Shown: positions 1 through 9,299, counted from the stretch's first letter. The stretch: DNA of 64,000 nt from Paracoccus litorisediminis (GCF_009711205.1 NZ_WMIG01000005.1:62001-126000); one strand, 5' to 3'. Notes: a model not told the origin generated them from the letters alone. Program-made: numbers and translations.

Positions 1-810
1 GGCGACCCACCAGAAATCAAGGATATAGGTCCGCCCGTCCGAGATCATCGCCCCCCATTCCGGCATTGGCGGCTGCGCGCCAAGGCCAAGGAAACCTAGC
101 CCCGCGGCGGAAAGGATGATCCCCGCCATATCCAAGGCCACCCGCACGATCAGCGAACTGATGCAAAGCGGCCAGACATGGCCGATCAGCAGGCGCAGCG
201 GCCCCGCGCCTTGCAGCCTTGCGGCGGCGATGTAATCGGCATGGCGGATCGTCAGCGTTTCCGCCCGCGCCAGCCTCGCATAGGGTGGCCATGAAGTGAT
301 CGCCAGCGCCAGCACCGCATTGCCGATCCCCGGCCCCAGCGCCGCGACAAAGGCCAGCGCGAGGATCAGCTTGGGAAAGGCCAGAAAGATGTCGGTGATG
401 CGCATCAGTACCTGATCGACCCAGCCACCGGCAAAGCCCGCAACCGTGCCAATGAACAGCCCGATCACCGGCGCAATCAGCGCTACGGTGCCCACGATGA
501 ACAGCGTGATGCGCGAGCCATGGATCAGCCGCGACAGGATATCCCGCCCCAGCGCATCCGTGCCCAGCCAATGCGCGGCACTTGGCGGCTTCAGCCGGTC
601 GGCCAGGTTCTGGGCAAAGGGGCTTTGCGGCGACAGCCATGGTGCGAAAATCGCCATCAGCACCAGCAGGATCAGGATCACCAGCCCGAACATTGCAAGC
701 TTGTTGGCGCGGAAGGTCAGCCAGCCCTGATAAAGCGCCCCCAGTTTCGCCTGCCTGCGGGTCTGGGGGGCGTCGGACAGAAGCCATGCGCGTGTGGTCA
801 ACTCGGTCAT
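1..810 (-). CDS. Peptide/nickel-type ABC transporter permease, DppC family (partial)
   Basis: Inner-membrane permease of a family 5 ABC importer. The visible 270 residues start MTELTTRAWL at an ATG that overlaps the stop of the upstream permease gene (ATGA). They carry a cytoplasmic N-terminus, a first membrane segment near residues 38-55, the DppC-type motif HWLGTDALGRDILSR and the ABC-coupling EAA loop (ADYIAAARLQGAG). The frame is open to the window edge, so only the C-terminus is missing. It pairs with the DppB-type permease and the binding protein. No ATPase gene is visible, so dppD/dppF-type genes probably lie beyond the left edge. Substrate (di/oligopeptide, nickel or a sugar conjugate) cannot be read from the sequence. 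Confidence 0.93.
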   Translation of the reverse strand, partial: MTELTTRAWLLSDAPQTRRQAKLGALYQGWLTFRANKLAMFGLVILILLVLMAIFAPWLSPQSPFAQNLADRLKPPSAAHWLGTDALGRDILSRLIHGSRITLFIVGTVALIAPVIGLFIGTVAGFAGGWVDQVLMRITDIFLAFPKLILALAFVAALGPGIGNAVLALAITSWPPYARLARAETLTIRHADYIAAARLQGAGPLRLLIGHVWPLCISSLIVRVALDMAGIILSAAGLGFLGLGAQPPMPEWGAMISDGRTYILDFWWVA

Positions 811-1907
811 TTCGCCCTCGGGTCCAGCACGCGGTAAAGGATGTCGGAGATCAAATTCAGCAGCACGAAGCAGGTCCCGACCAGCACCGTCCCGCCAAGG
901 ACGGCGTTCATGTCCCCGGCCAGCAGCGCCTTGGTGATGTATTGACCGATGCCGGGCCAACTGAACACGATCTCGGTCAGCACCGAGCCCTCCAAAAGAC
1001 CGCCAAAGCTCAGCGCAATCACCGTGATCAGCGGCACGAGGATATTGCGGAAGGCATGGCCCCAGATCACCCGCCGCTCGCTCAGGCCCTTGACCCGTGC
1101 GGTGGTCACATATTCGGCCGAAAGCTGTTCCAGCATGAAGCTGCGGGTCATCCGGCTGATATAGGCAAGGCTGAAATAGCCCAGCAGGCTCGCGGGCAGG
1201 ATGATATGGCTGAAGGCGTCGCGGAACGCGCCCCAATCGCTCGCCAGCAGGCTGTCGATCAGGATCATGCCGGTCACGGTCGGAACCATGCCGTCATAGA
1301 TGATGCCCTGCCGCCCCGGCCCTCCGACCCAGCCAAGGATGCCGTAAAACAGCAGCAAACCCATCAGCCCCAGCCAAAAGATCGGCATCGAATAGCCGAC
1401 CAGCGCCACGACACGGGCGATTTGGTCAATCCAGCCCCCGCGCCGCGCGGCGGCGATGACGCCCAAAGGCACGCCGACAAAGACGCCGATCAACGTACCC
1501 AAGGCCGCCAGTTCGAAGGTCGCCGGAAAGACCCGCTTCAGATCGTCGATGACCGGATGCCCGGTCGAGATCGAGCGGCCGAAATCGCCCCTTAACACTT
1601 CGGCCATGTAGCGCAGAAACTGCTGCCACAGCGGCTTGTCGAGGCCCATGGCCTGATAGGCCGCATCATATTGCGCCTGCGTCGCGCGCTCTCCCACCAC
1701 TTTCAACACCGGGTCGATCGGCATGACCCGCCCGATGATGAAAGTGACCAGCAGCAGGCCCAGCAGGGTCAAAACCAGCGACAGCGCGACACCGCCCACG
1801 TTTTTGGCCCTGCGGCGCAGACGGATGCGTCCGAAACCGGGCGCACCGCCATTCACCGGGGGCAGGCCACCCTGCCCCGGCGTCTTCACCATACCCGTAT
1901 CGGCCAC
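807..1907 (-). CDS. Peptide/nickel-type ABC transporter permease, DppB family
   Basis: Integral membrane permease, partner of the DppC-type protein. It has an N-terminal membrane segment, a periplasmic stretch with MGLDKPLWQQFLRYM typical of DppB, several hydrophobic helices and the EAA-type coupling loop (TTARVKGLSERRVIWG). Start is uncertain. A GTG at 1907 lies 2 bases after the binding-protein stop, with AAAGAG about 7 bases upstream; an in-frame ATG at 1892 has no clear Shine-Dalgarno. I chose the GTG (366 residues). The stop overlaps the dppC start by 4 bases, so the two permeases are probably translationally coupled. Confidence 0.93.
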   Translation of the reverse strand: MADTGMVKTPGQGGLPPVNGGAPGFGRIRLRRRAKNVGGVALSLVLTLLGLLLVTFIIGRVMPIDPVLKVVGERATQAQYDAAYQAMGLDKPLWQQFLRYMAEVLRGDFGRSISTGHPVIDDLKRVFPATFELAALGTLIGVFVGVPLGVIAAARRGGWIDQIARVVALVGYSMPIFWLGLMGLLLFYGILGWVGGPGRQGIIYDGMVPTVTGMILIDSLLASDWGAFRDAFSHIILPASLLGYFSLAYISRMTRSFMLEQLSAEYVTTARVKGLSERRVIWGHAFRNILVPLITVIALSFGGLLEGSVLTEIVFSWPGIGQYITKALLAGDMNAVLGGTVLVGTCFVLLNLISDILYRVLDPRAK

Positions 1908-1909
1908 GG

Positions 1910-3499
1910 TTACTCTTTCGTGACCTGACGGTAGAAGACCGAACTGACCGCCCCGCCCGCATTCCAGTTCTTGACGTTCTTCTGGATGCCCGCCTGTTCG
2001 ATGCGCTGGAACAGCGGGATGATCGGCGCGATCTCGCGATATTCCTTCTGGATATCCAGATACATCTGCACGCGCTTGTCGGTATCGCCCTCGATGGTGG
2101 CGGCGATGGTGGCCTTGTTCATGTCGTCCGGCACGGCCCAAGAGTTGCGCCATGCAAGGAAGGACAGCTTCGCCTCATCCGAGTTGTCGGGGTTATAGGC
2201 GAAGGTCGACGCGTTGGTGTTCGGATCAGCGTAATCCGGGCCCCATTCCCCGATGAAGATCGGAACCGAACGCGCGCGGTAAGCGTCCAGCACCTGCGCC
2301 CCGGTCATCTGCTGGATTTCCAGCGTCAGCCCGACCTGCGCCATCGACGCCTGCAAGGTCTGCGCGACGTTCACATATTCCTGGATGTCGCGGACGGCGG
2401 TCTTGACCGTGCCCGAGGTGATCCCGGCATCGGTCAGGATCTTTTTCGCCTTCTCGATGTCATAGGTCCAAGGGTTCTCATCCGAGGCACCCAGATAGCC
2501 CTCGGGCAGGAAGTTCTGATGGGTCTTGAACTGGCCCTTCAGGAAGCTGCCCTCGATCCCGGCATAATCGACCAGATACTTCATCGCCTCGACCACGGGT
2601 GCCTGCGACAGCAGCGGGTCTTTCTGGCTGAGGCCCATATACAGGATGCGGCCGCGCGGCTCGGTCCCGACCACCACCTTGTCGTTCGTGGCGATACCGT
2701 CCACGTCGGTCGGCGTCAGGTTGCGCGCCACGTCGACATCGCCCTGTTCCAGCAGCAGACGCTGGGCGCTGCTTTCCTGCACATGCTTGACGATCACGCG
2801 CTTCATCACCGGCGCGCCCTGCCAATAGCCGTCAAAGGCGGTCAGCTGCACGGCCTCGTTCGGGCGCCAGGTCTGCAGCGCATAGGGGCCGGAACCCGCC
2901 GCATTCGTCGACAGCCACGTATTGCCGAAATCCTCGCCCTCGACATGGCCCAGCACGGTTTCCTTGTCGACGACCGAGGCCACATTCGAGGCAAGGCAGT
3001 TCAACACGAAAGACTGCGCATAGGGCTGGTCCAGCTTCAGGATCAGCTTGTTGCCGTCGAATGTCACCTGCTGGTCGACGTTTTCGGGGGTAAAGCCGAA
3101 CTGGGCCAGAATGAAGGCCGGCGACTTGTTCAGCTTGACCGCGCGCTGCAGCGACCATGCGGCATCCTCGGCCCGAACCGGATTGCCGGACTGGAACTTG
3201 ACGCCGTCGCGCATGGTCAGGGTGATGGTCTTGCCGCCATCCGTCACTTCCCAGCTTTGTGCAAGGCTGGGCTTGAACCCGGCATTCAGGTCCATCGGGT
3301 CGAAATCGACCAGCCGGTCATACAGGTTGTTATCGACGTCGTTGCCCGAGAACTCAAAGCTTTGCGCCGGGTCAAGGCTGATGATGTCGTCGATCTGAGC
3401 CGCGACCACCAGCGTATCGGCCGGGGTTTCGGCAAAGGCCGCAGGGGCCAGCGACACGGCAGTCGCCAGCAGGATCGCGCGAAGCGAGAATTGTTTCAT
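1910..3499 (-). CDS. ABC transporter substrate-binding protein, family 5 (DppA/OppA-like)
   Basis: Periplasmic binding protein of 529 residues that delivers substrate to the two downstream permeases. The start MKQFSLRAIL follows GGGAAGA at good spacing and opens a Sec signal peptide cut after about residue 23 (AAFA). The mature part shows family 5 features: SLDPAQSFEF near the N-terminus, PSLAQSWEVTDGGKTITLTM, and the late GEWGPDYADPNTN segment. The frame stays open far upstream, but that stretch is antisense to the divergent ATP-grasp gene and lacks a signal sequence. First gene of a binding protein-DppB-DppC operon. Substrate not assignable; peptides are the default for the family. Confidence 0.94.
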   Translation of the reverse strand: MKQFSLRAILLATAVSLAPAAFAETPADTLVVAAQIDDIISLDPAQSFEFSGNDVDNNLYDRLVDFDPMDLNAGFKPSLAQSWEVTDGGKTITLTMRDGVKFQSGNPVRAEDAAWSLQRAVKLNKSPAFILAQFGFTPENVDQQVTFDGNKLILKLDQPYAQSFVLNCLASNVASVVDKETVLGHVEGEDFGNTWLSTNAAGSGPYALQTWRPNEAVQLTAFDGYWQGAPVMKRVIVKHVQESSAQRLLLEQGDVDVARNLTPTDVDGIATNDKVVVGTEPRGRILYMGLSQKDPLLSQAPVVEAMKYLVDYAGIEGSFLKGQFKTHQNFLPEGYLGASDENPWTYDIEKAKKILTDAGITSGTVKTAVRDIQEYVNVAQTLQASMAQVGLTLEIQQMTGAQVLDAYRARSVPIFIGEWGPDYADPNTNASTFAYNPDNSDEAKLSFLAWRNSWAVPDDMNKATIAATIEGDTDKRVQMYLDIQKEYREIAPIIPLFQRIEQAGIQKNVKNWNAGGAVSSVFYRQVTKE

Positions 3500-3673
3500 G
3501 ATGTCTTCCCTGTTGTCGCCCCGTCGTTGCGGGACTTGAATGGAAGCAGCTTGGCGCGAAGCAATTGATCCGGCAAGCCCCCGCGCTGAAGTCCCGACGC
3601 GGCGACCCGTCGCTGCACCATGGGGTTGCACATGGTCCGGCCCTCCTCCATGTCCGAGGTTCAAGGAGAAAAC

Positions 3674-4897
3674 ATGCGCAAACTGACCCTGCCCGAGCGC
3701 CCCGGCTGGCGCATTGAGGCCGAACGCCTCGGTTTTACCTTTGCCGACATGGGGGGCGAACCCTATTGGGATGAGACATCTGCCTATCAATTCAGCCTCC
3801 GCGAAATCGAGGCCGAGCTGGAGGCCCCCGCGACCGAGCTGCACGCCATGTGCCGCGAGGCCGTGGATGTCGCCCTGCAAAGCGAGGAATGGATGGACCG
3901 TCTGGCCATCCCGCCCGAGCATCGCGACTTCATCGCCGACAGCTGGACGCGGCGTGAGCCCGAGCTTTATGGCCGTTTCGATCTGGCCTATGCGGGCAAT
4001 GGTCCGGCCAAGCTTCTGGAATACAATGCCGACACGCCGACCTCGCTTTACGAATCGGCGTCGTTCCAGTGGCTGTGGTTCGAACAGCAGCAGGAACTGG
4101 GCGTGCTGGGCCATGATGCCGATCAGTTCAACGGCATCCATGAGGCGCTGGTTGACCGCTTTGCCCAGATTTTCGCCAAGGGCGAGGACGTGCATTTCGC
4201 TGCCGACGCCCAGAACCCCGAGGATTACGCCACTGTCGAGACGCTGGCATGGGCCGCACGAGAGGCGGGTCTGGGTGCACATTTCACCGATCTGGCGCAG
4301 ATCGGCCTGACCGAGCAGGGACAGTTCGCTGACGACCAGTCGCGCGTCATCGGATCTCTGTTCAAGCTTTACCCGTGGGAGGACATGCTGCGCGACGACT
4401 TCGCGGCGCACCTGCAACCCTCGGGCACGCGCTTCGTCGAGCCACCATGGAAGGCGATCCTGTCGAACAAGGGACTGCTGCCGCTGCTGTGGCAGATGTT
4501 CCCCGGCCATCCCAACCTGCTTCCGGCCTTCTTCCTTGACGATGTGCAGGAGGCCCTGAATGGCGGCAGCCCCGCCCCGCAGGTTTCCGCCGCCTTCACC
4601 GCCGCAGCGCCGCAACTGGCAGCCGGGCATGTGACGAAGCCGATCTTCTCGCGCGAAGGTGCGGGCGTCACCATCCACGAATCCGGCCATGTCACCGCGC
4701 AGGTGACCGATGACAGCTATTCACATCACCCGATGATCGTGCAGGCACTCGCAACCCTGCCGGAATTCGACGGCTTCCACCCGGTGATCGGCGCATGGAT
4801 CGTCGGCGAGCAATGCTGCGGCATCGGCCTGCGCGAGGACCGCGCCCGCATCACCCACAACCTGTCGCGCTTCAAGCCGCATTTCATCGAGGGCTGA
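3674..4897 (+). CDS. ygiC: Glutathionylspermidine synthase-like ATP-grasp protein (YgiC/YjfC family)
   Basis: 407-residue protein of the family related to the synthetase half of glutathionylspermidine synthase/amidase. The start MRKLTLPERP is fixed by AAGGAGAA 3 bases upstream. Family features seen are YWDETSAYQFS near residue 35, LLEYNADTPTSLYES near 115-130 (ATP/Mg-binding region) and the C-terminal GAWIVGEQCCGIGLRED. E. coli YgiC has no amidase half and no firmly established substrate, so 'synthetase' is family inference. The next gene is a YgiB-type lipoprotein 3 bases downstream, the same pair as in enterobacteria. It is divergent from the peptide-type ABC operon. Confidence 0.9.
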   Translation: MRKLTLPERPGWRIEAERLGFTFADMGGEPYWDETSAYQFSLREIEAELEAPATELHAMCREAVDVALQSEEWMDRLAIPPEHRDFIADSWTRREPELYGRFDLAYAGNGPAKLLEYNADTPTSLYESASFQWLWFEQQQELGVLGHDADQFNGIHEALVDRFAQIFAKGEDVHFAADAQNPEDYATVETLAWAAREAGLGAHFTDLAQIGLTEQGQFADDQSRVIGSLFKLYPWEDMLRDDFAAHLQPSGTRFVEPPWKAILSNKGLLPLLWQMFPGHPNLLPAFFLDDVQEALNGGSPAPQVSAAFTAAAPQLAAGHVTKPIFSREGAGVTIHESGHVTAQVTDDSYSHHPMIVQALATLPEFDGFHPVIGAWIVGEQCCGIGLREDRARITHNLSRFKPHFIEG

Positions 4898-4900
4898 CCC

Positions 4901-5512
4901 ATGACCCATCGCAAACGTTCGCGCCATGTCGCGCTGGTTCTTCTGGGCACCGCGACCCTTGCCCTTGCCGCCTGCGAGGATGACCGCGTCGACGCTCAGG
5001 CCTTCCCCGATCTGGACAGCTGCATCGCCGCCAGCAAGGAAAACGGCCTGTGGTTCACCGAGGATGACTGCCGTAAGAACTTCGCCGCCGCGCAGAAGGA
5101 ACTGGTCGAAACCGCCCCGCGCTATGCATCAAAGGAGCTTTGCGAACAGGAGCACGGCGCGGGCAATTGTGGCGACGACCCGGCGGCGGCCCAGCAATCG
5201 GGCGGCGGTTTCTCGTTCATGCCGCTGCTGATGGGCTACATGATGGGCTCGATGATGTCGCGCGGTGCAGGTGCCTATTCGCAACCGATGGTCAAGACCG
5301 CGAATGGCCAATACAGCACGCCCAAGGGCGACCAAAGCTTTGCCAGCAATACCGGCCGGGGCAAGGTCACAACCCAGACATTCCAGCGTGCGCCAACCAC
5401 GCTGGGCAAGCCGCCAATGACCGCTTCGCAGGTCAGCCAGCGCGGCGGCTTCGGCGCGGCCCGCACCGCCCGCCCGACCTCTGGCGGCGGCGGACGGCTG
5501 TTCGGCGGCTGA
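4901..5512 (+). CDS. ygiB: DUF1190 family lipoprotein (YgiB-like)
   Basis: 203-residue probable lipoprotein. The signal sequence ends in the lipobox LALAAC with Cys25. The mature part has four further cysteines in its first half (DSCIAAS, DDCRKN, LCEQ, NCGDD), a Met/Gly-rich stretch MPLLMGYMMGSMMSRG, and a Gly/Ser/Thr-rich tail ending GGGGRLFGG. This matches the DUF1190/YgiB family, whose function is not established. It starts 3 bases after the ATP-grasp gene stop, so the two are probably co-transcribed and may act together at the envelope. Confidence 0.88.
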   Translation: MTHRKRSRHVALVLLGTATLALAACEDDRVDAQAFPDLDSCIAASKENGLWFTEDDCRKNFAAAQKELVETAPRYASKELCEQEHGAGNCGDDPAAAQQSGGGFSFMPLLMGYMMGSMMSRGAGAYSQPMVKTANGQYSTPKGDQSFASNTGRGKVTTQTFQRAPTTLGKPPMTASQVSQRGGFGAARTARPTSGGGGRLFGG

Positions 5513-5514
5513 TC

Positions 5515-5545
5515 CTTCTTTCTTGCGGAAATATCCTCGGGGGTG
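5515..5545 (-). repeat. Intergenic repeat, copy A
   Basis: On the minus strand this reads CACCCCCGAGGATATTT, two bases, then GCAAGAAAGAAG. It lies between ygiB and the aldolase gene. The same module recurs at 7597, 23265 and 28264, always between genes. A GGGGGC/GCCCCC hairpin (5567-5583) lies 21 bases to the right. Confidence 0.8.
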
Positions 5546-5566
5546 AATTGCGGCGCAGTCGCAAGA

Positions 5567-5587
5567 GGGGGCAGAAGGCCCCCTTCC
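5567..5587 (+). terminator. Possible terminator hairpin after ygiB
   Basis: GGGGGC, loop AGAAG, GCCCCC, then TTCCCC. The stem is strong, but the T tract is only two bases, so this is a weak intrinsic terminator at best. Confidence 0.4.
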
Positions 5588-5679
5588 CCAGCGCCGCTAT
5601 CGCTAACGTCCATGTCTTGATCCTCGGCCATGAAAAGCGCAGTCTGCCGCGGAATTCACGCCAACCCCGAGGAACGCCC

Positions 5680-6318
5680 ATGACCCCCGAGATCCAGTCC
5701 CAGAAAAGCCGCGCGCTTTGCCAGCTTGCCCCGGTGATTCCCGTTCTGGTCGTCAAGGACGCAACCAAGGCCGAGGGTCTGGCCACCGCACTTGTCGCGG
5801 GGGGCTTGCCGGTGCTGGAGGTGACCCTGCGCACCCCCGCCGCGCTGGACGTGATCCGCGAGATGGCCAAGGTCACCGGCGGCCATGTCGGCGCGGGCAC
5901 CGTGCTGACCCCCGATGACGCGAAACGCGCCAAGGATGCCGGGGCCAGCTTCGCCGTCTCGCCCGGCCTGACCGAGACGCTGGCCCGTGCCTGCGCCGAT
6001 ATCGACCTGCCGCTGCTGCCCGGCGCGGTCACCGCCTCCGAGGTGATGCGCGCGATGGAACTGGGCTATTCGATGCTGAAATTCTTCCCGGCCGAGGCGG
6101 CGGGCGGCACCAAGTCGCTGAAAGCCATCGGCGCGCCGCTGCCGCAGGTCAGCTTCTGCCCGACCGGTGGCATTACTCTGGCCAGCGCGCCGGAATACCT
6201 GTCGCTGCCCAATGTCATCTGCGTCGGTGGCAGCTGGATCTCGCCCGATGCGGACGTGGCCGAAGGCAACTGGCAAGCCATCGAGACCCGCGCCCGCGAG
6301 GCATTCGGCCTGCGCTGA
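5680..6318 (+). CDS. eda: 2-dehydro-3-deoxyphosphogluconate (KDPG) aldolase
   Basis: 212-residue class I aldolase that cleaves KDPG to pyruvate and glyceraldehyde 3-phosphate in the Entner-Doudoroff pathway; members also act on 4-hydroxy-2-oxoglutarate. The Schiff-base lysine is Lys134 in MLKFFPAEA and the general acid/base glutamate is Glu47 in LEVTLRT, both at the family positions. GTVLTPDD and PGAVTASE phosphate-site loops are present, and the length is normal. The start follows GAGGAA. The next gene, an MFS carrier, begins 4 bases after the stop. No edd gene is in view. Confidence 0.95.
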   Translation: MTPEIQSQKSRALCQLAPVIPVLVVKDATKAEGLATALVAGGLPVLEVTLRTPAALDVIREMAKVTGGHVGAGTVLTPDDAKRAKDAGASFAVSPGLTETLARACADIDLPLLPGAVTASEVMRAMELGYSMLKFFPAEAAGGTKSLKAIGAPLPQVSFCPTGGITLASAPEYLSLPNVICVGGSWISPDADVAEGNWQAIETRAREAFGLR

Positions 6319-6322
6319 TCCC

Positions 6323-7537
6323 ATGAACCCGGCCAGCGCCGCACGCCGCACCTGGCGCAATGTCTCTGTCCTGATCCTTGCGCAATCAGTGCTGGGCGCG
6401 CAGCTGTCGATGATCTTTATCGTCGGCGGGCTGGCCGGGCAGATGCTCAGCCCCAATCCCTGCATCGCCACCCTGCCCCTGTCGATGATGGTGCTGGGTT
6501 CGGCCCTGGCAGCAAGGCCGCTGGCCGGCTTCATGCGCAGCCATGGTCGGCGTGCGGGCTTCCTGCTGTCCTGCGGGTTGGCGGCGCTGGGGGCTGCGCT
6601 GGCCGCGCTGGCACTGGTCTGGGGGAATTTCTGGCTGTTCTCGTTCAGCGCGTTGCTGAGCGGGGTTTATATGGCGGCGCAGGGCTTCTTCCGCTTTGCC
6701 GCGACCGATTGCGCCCCGCCCGAGATCCAGCCGCGCGCCATCTCATGGGTGCTGGCCGGGGGGTTGGTGGCGGCCTTTACCGGGCCGTTTCTGGTCCGCA
6801 TGACCGCCGAGGCCACCGCCATCCCCTTCCTTGCCACCTATGGCGCGATCGCCCTGCTGAACCTGCTGGGTCCGGTGATCTTCGCGTTTCTGGACATCCC
6901 GCGTCCCGCCCCTGTCACCGCCGGGACCAGCAGCGGCAGGCCGCTTTCGGAACTGCTGCGCGTCCCCCAGATCGTCGTCGCCACCGTTTGCGCGATGGTG
7001 TCCTATTCGCTGATGAACCTTGTGATGACCTCGGCCCCGCTGGCCATGGTGGGTTGCGGGTTTCACACATCAGACGCGGCGGGGGTGGTGTCGTTCCACG
7101 TGCTGGCGATGTTCGCGCCGTCCTTCTTTACCGGCCATCTGATCGCGCGGTTTGGCGCGGCCCCCATCGTCATGCTGGGATTGGCGATCCTTGCCGGAGC
7201 TGGGGCGACCGCGCTGGCCGGGGTAACGCTCGCGCATTTCCAGATCGCGATGGTGCTGCTGGGGCTTGGCTGGAACTTCGGCTTTATCGGGTCGACCACC
7301 ATGCTGACCCGCGCCTATCGACCGGAAGAACGCGAGCGGGTGCAGGGGTTGAACGACGCCGCCGTGTTTGGCGGGGTGTTCCTCGCATCGCTGTCCTCGG
7401 GCGGGCTGATGAACTGCATCGGCGGCGAGGCCCGCGACGGCTGGTCGGCGGTCAATCTGGCGATGCTGCCGTTCCTGGTCATTGCCGGGGCTGCGCTGCT
7501 GTGGCTGGCGTTGCGGCCGCGTGAGACGGCGCGGTAG
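6323..7537 (+). CDS. Major facilitator superfamily transporter
   Basis: 404-residue, very hydrophobic protein with about 12 predicted membrane segments and the MFS-style cytoplasmic loop RSHGRRAGF between helices 2 and 3. Mid-protein polar loop near residues 190-210 separates the two six-helix halves. It lies 4 bases after the KDPG aldolase gene, so it is co-transcribed, which hints at a sugar-acid or related substrate, but no substrate signature is visible. The stop is followed by a symmetrical terminator shared with the convergent xseA. Confidence 0.88.
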   Translation: MNPASAARRTWRNVSVLILAQSVLGAQLSMIFIVGGLAGQMLSPNPCIATLPLSMMVLGSALAARPLAGFMRSHGRRAGFLLSCGLAALGAALAALALVWGNFWLFSFSALLSGVYMAAQGFFRFAATDCAPPEIQPRAISWVLAGGLVAAFTGPFLVRMTAEATAIPFLATYGAIALLNLLGPVIFAFLDIPRPAPVTAGTSSGRPLSELLRVPQIVVATVCAMVSYSLMNLVMTSAPLAMVGCGFHTSDAAGVVSFHVLAMFAPSFFTGHLIARFGAAPIVMLGLAILAGAGATALAGVTLAHFQIAMVLLGLGWNFGFIGSTTMLTRAYRPEERERVQGLNDAAVFGGVFLASLSSGGLMNCIGGEARDGWSAVNLAMLPFLVIAGAALLWLALRPRETAR

Positions 7538-7562
7538 ATCGGCGCTCTGCCCCGTTCGTCAC

Positions 7563-7587
7563 GGAAAAGGTCCCCCGGACCTTTTCC
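7563..7587. terminator. Bidirectional terminator between MFS gene and xseA
   Basis: Perfect 11-base inverted repeat GGAAAAGGTCC / GGACCTTTTCC around a CCC loop, between two convergent genes. On each strand a short GC stem is followed by TTTT, so it can serve both directions. Confidence 0.65.
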
Positions 7588-7596
7588 CAAGCGCCT

Positions 7597-7627
7597 CACC
7601 CCCGGGATATTTTCAGCAAGCAAGAAG
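7597..7627 (+). repeat. Intergenic repeat, copy B
   Basis: Reads CACCCCCGGGATATTT, three bases, then GCAAGCAAGAAG. Between the convergent MFS and xseA genes, ending 3 bases before the xseA stop codon. Confidence 0.8.
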
Positions 7628-7629
7628 CT

Positions 7630-9192
7630 TCAGAAAAGGGACTTCTGGTCCGTCGCGGGTTTCGTCGTGCGGGTCGGTTTTCCCGACGCCCCCTCGGGCC
7701 GAACCGGAACCCGGCCATCCGAGAATTCGATCTCGAAGCGCGGAGTTTCGGCGGCCTGCACGGCCGAGGTCAGAAGCCCGTTCGGGCCATGCACCACCGC
7801 ATAGCCGCGGCGCAGGGTTTCAGTATAACCCAGCGTCTGGCGCAGACGGTCCAACCGGTCCAATCGGTCGCGATGCGGCGGCACCAGGCGGGTCGAGACC
7901 GCTTGCAGGCGGCGGCTCAGACCAGCCAGTTCCTGCTTTTGACGGGCAATCTGGCGGGCACCGTCATTGAGCGACCTTGCCTTTGCGCGTTCAAGACGGG
8001 CGGCAATGTCGGTCAGACGCTCGTGGCGGCGGATGCTGTTTCGTCCGGTTCCCGCTTGCAGGCGCTGGCCCTGATCCGACAGGCGGTCACGGCGGTGGCT
8101 TAGACTTGCCCGCAGGACCGAAAGCGACAAGGGTTGCGCGTTCAGCCGCTCGCGACGGCTGCGGACAAAGGTGCGAAGCGCCGGGGCAAGCCGATCCGCG
8201 ATCAGGTCAAAACGCTGGCGCGCCGGGTCGGTCAGCGCCTGCGGGCGGCCAAGCGCGCGGGCCAGATCGGTCAGCCGCTGACGCTGGCGCAAGTCGCGCT
8301 GCTGGACGGCCCGGATCATGCGGGCGGCGGCCTCGGCCAGCCGGGCGGCCAGATCGGAGCGCACCGGCACGGCCATTTCCGCCGCAGCCGTGGGCGTCGG
8401 CGCGCGGCGATCCGAGGCGAAGTCGATAAGCGTGGTGTCGGTTTCATGTCCGACCGCCGAGATCAGCGGGATGTCGCTGGCGGCGGCGGCGCGGACCACC
8501 GATTCCTCGTTGAAGCCCCAAAGGTCCTCAAGGCTGCCACCGCCGCGCGCGACGATGATCAGGTCGGGACGCGGAATCGGGCCGTCCTTGGCCAGCGCGT
8601 TGAAGCCCTGAATGGCGGCGGTGACCTGCGGGGCGCACCCCTCGCCCTGAACGGCCACCGGCCAGATCAGCACGCGGGTCGGGAAGCGGTCGCGCAGGCG
8701 GTGCAGGATGTCGCGGATGACCGCACCGGAAGGCGAGGTCACGACCCCGATCACCCGCGGCAGATAGGGCAGCGGGCGCTTGCGGCTCTCGTCGAAAAGC
8801 CCCTCGGACGCCAGTTGCTTGCGGCGTTTCTCCAGCATCATCATCAGCGCGCCGGCGCCCGCCGGTTCGATCTCATCGACGATCAGCTGGTATTTCGACT
8901 GGCCGGGAAAGGTGGTCAGGCGACCGGTGGCGATGACCTCGATGCCTTCCTCGGGGCGGGTGGACAGACGCGCGGCCTGCCCCTTCCACGTCACGGCGGC
9001 GATGACCGAGCGGTCGTCCTTGAGGTCGAAATAGATATGGCCCGAGCTTGGGCGCGAGACGCGGCCGATCTCTCCGCGCACGCGGACGCGGCCGAATTCG
9101 CCTTCAAGCACGCGTTTGACCGCCCCCGAGATTTCCGAGACGGTGAATTCGGGCGCATTGCTGCCGGGCTGGGGGTCTTCGAACAGTTCCAT
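7630..9192 (-). CDS. xseA: Exodeoxyribonuclease VII large subunit
   Basis: 520-residue large subunit of ExoVII, the single-strand nuclease that degrades ssDNA from both ends together with XseB. The start MELFEDPQPG precedes TVSEISGAVK. The N-terminal OB-fold contains RGEIGRVSRPSSGHIYFDLKD written here only in part (SSGHIYFDLKD), followed by the catalytic core with GVVTSPSGAVIRD, IIVARGGGSLEDLW and SAVGHETDTTL, then a long Arg/Gln-rich helical region. Length is slightly above the E. coli enzyme. Divergent from purD with 107 bases between the starts; xseB is not in view. Confidence 0.96.
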   Translation of the reverse strand: MELFEDPQPGSNAPEFTVSEISGAVKRVLEGEFGRVRVRGEIGRVSRPSSGHIYFDLKDDRSVIAAVTWKGQAARLSTRPEEGIEVIATGRLTTFPGQSKYQLIVDEIEPAGAGALMMMLEKRRKQLASEGLFDESRKRPLPYLPRVIGVVTSPSGAVIRDILHRLRDRFPTRVLIWPVAVQGEGCAPQVTAAIQGFNALAKDGPIPRPDLIIVARGGGSLEDLWGFNEESVVRAAAASDIPLISAVGHETDTTLIDFASDRRAPTPTAAAEMAVPVRSDLAARLAEAAARMIRAVQQRDLRQRQRLTDLARALGRPQALTDPARQRFDLIADRLAPALRTFVRSRRERLNAQPLSLSVLRASLSHRRDRLSDQGQRLQAGTGRNSIRRHERLTDIAARLERAKARSLNDGARQIARQKQELAGLSRRLQAVSTRLVPPHRDRLDRLDRLRQTLGYTETLRRGYAVVHGPNGLLTSAVQAAETPRFEIEFSDGRVPVRPEGASGKPTRTTKPATDQKSLF

Positions 9193-9299
9193 ATTCCGGT
9201 TCTGGCTTGGCTTTGTGCAGGGTTCAAGGGAAGTTTCGCATTGATCCGGCGCAAGGCAGTTCCTATCAGGCGCGTAACATCCGCAGAAGGGGCCTTCAC

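Noticed and set aside
3500..4690. Upstream extension of the family 5 binding protein
   Set aside because: It is antisense to ygiC, and the signal peptide and ribosome site fix the start at 3499.
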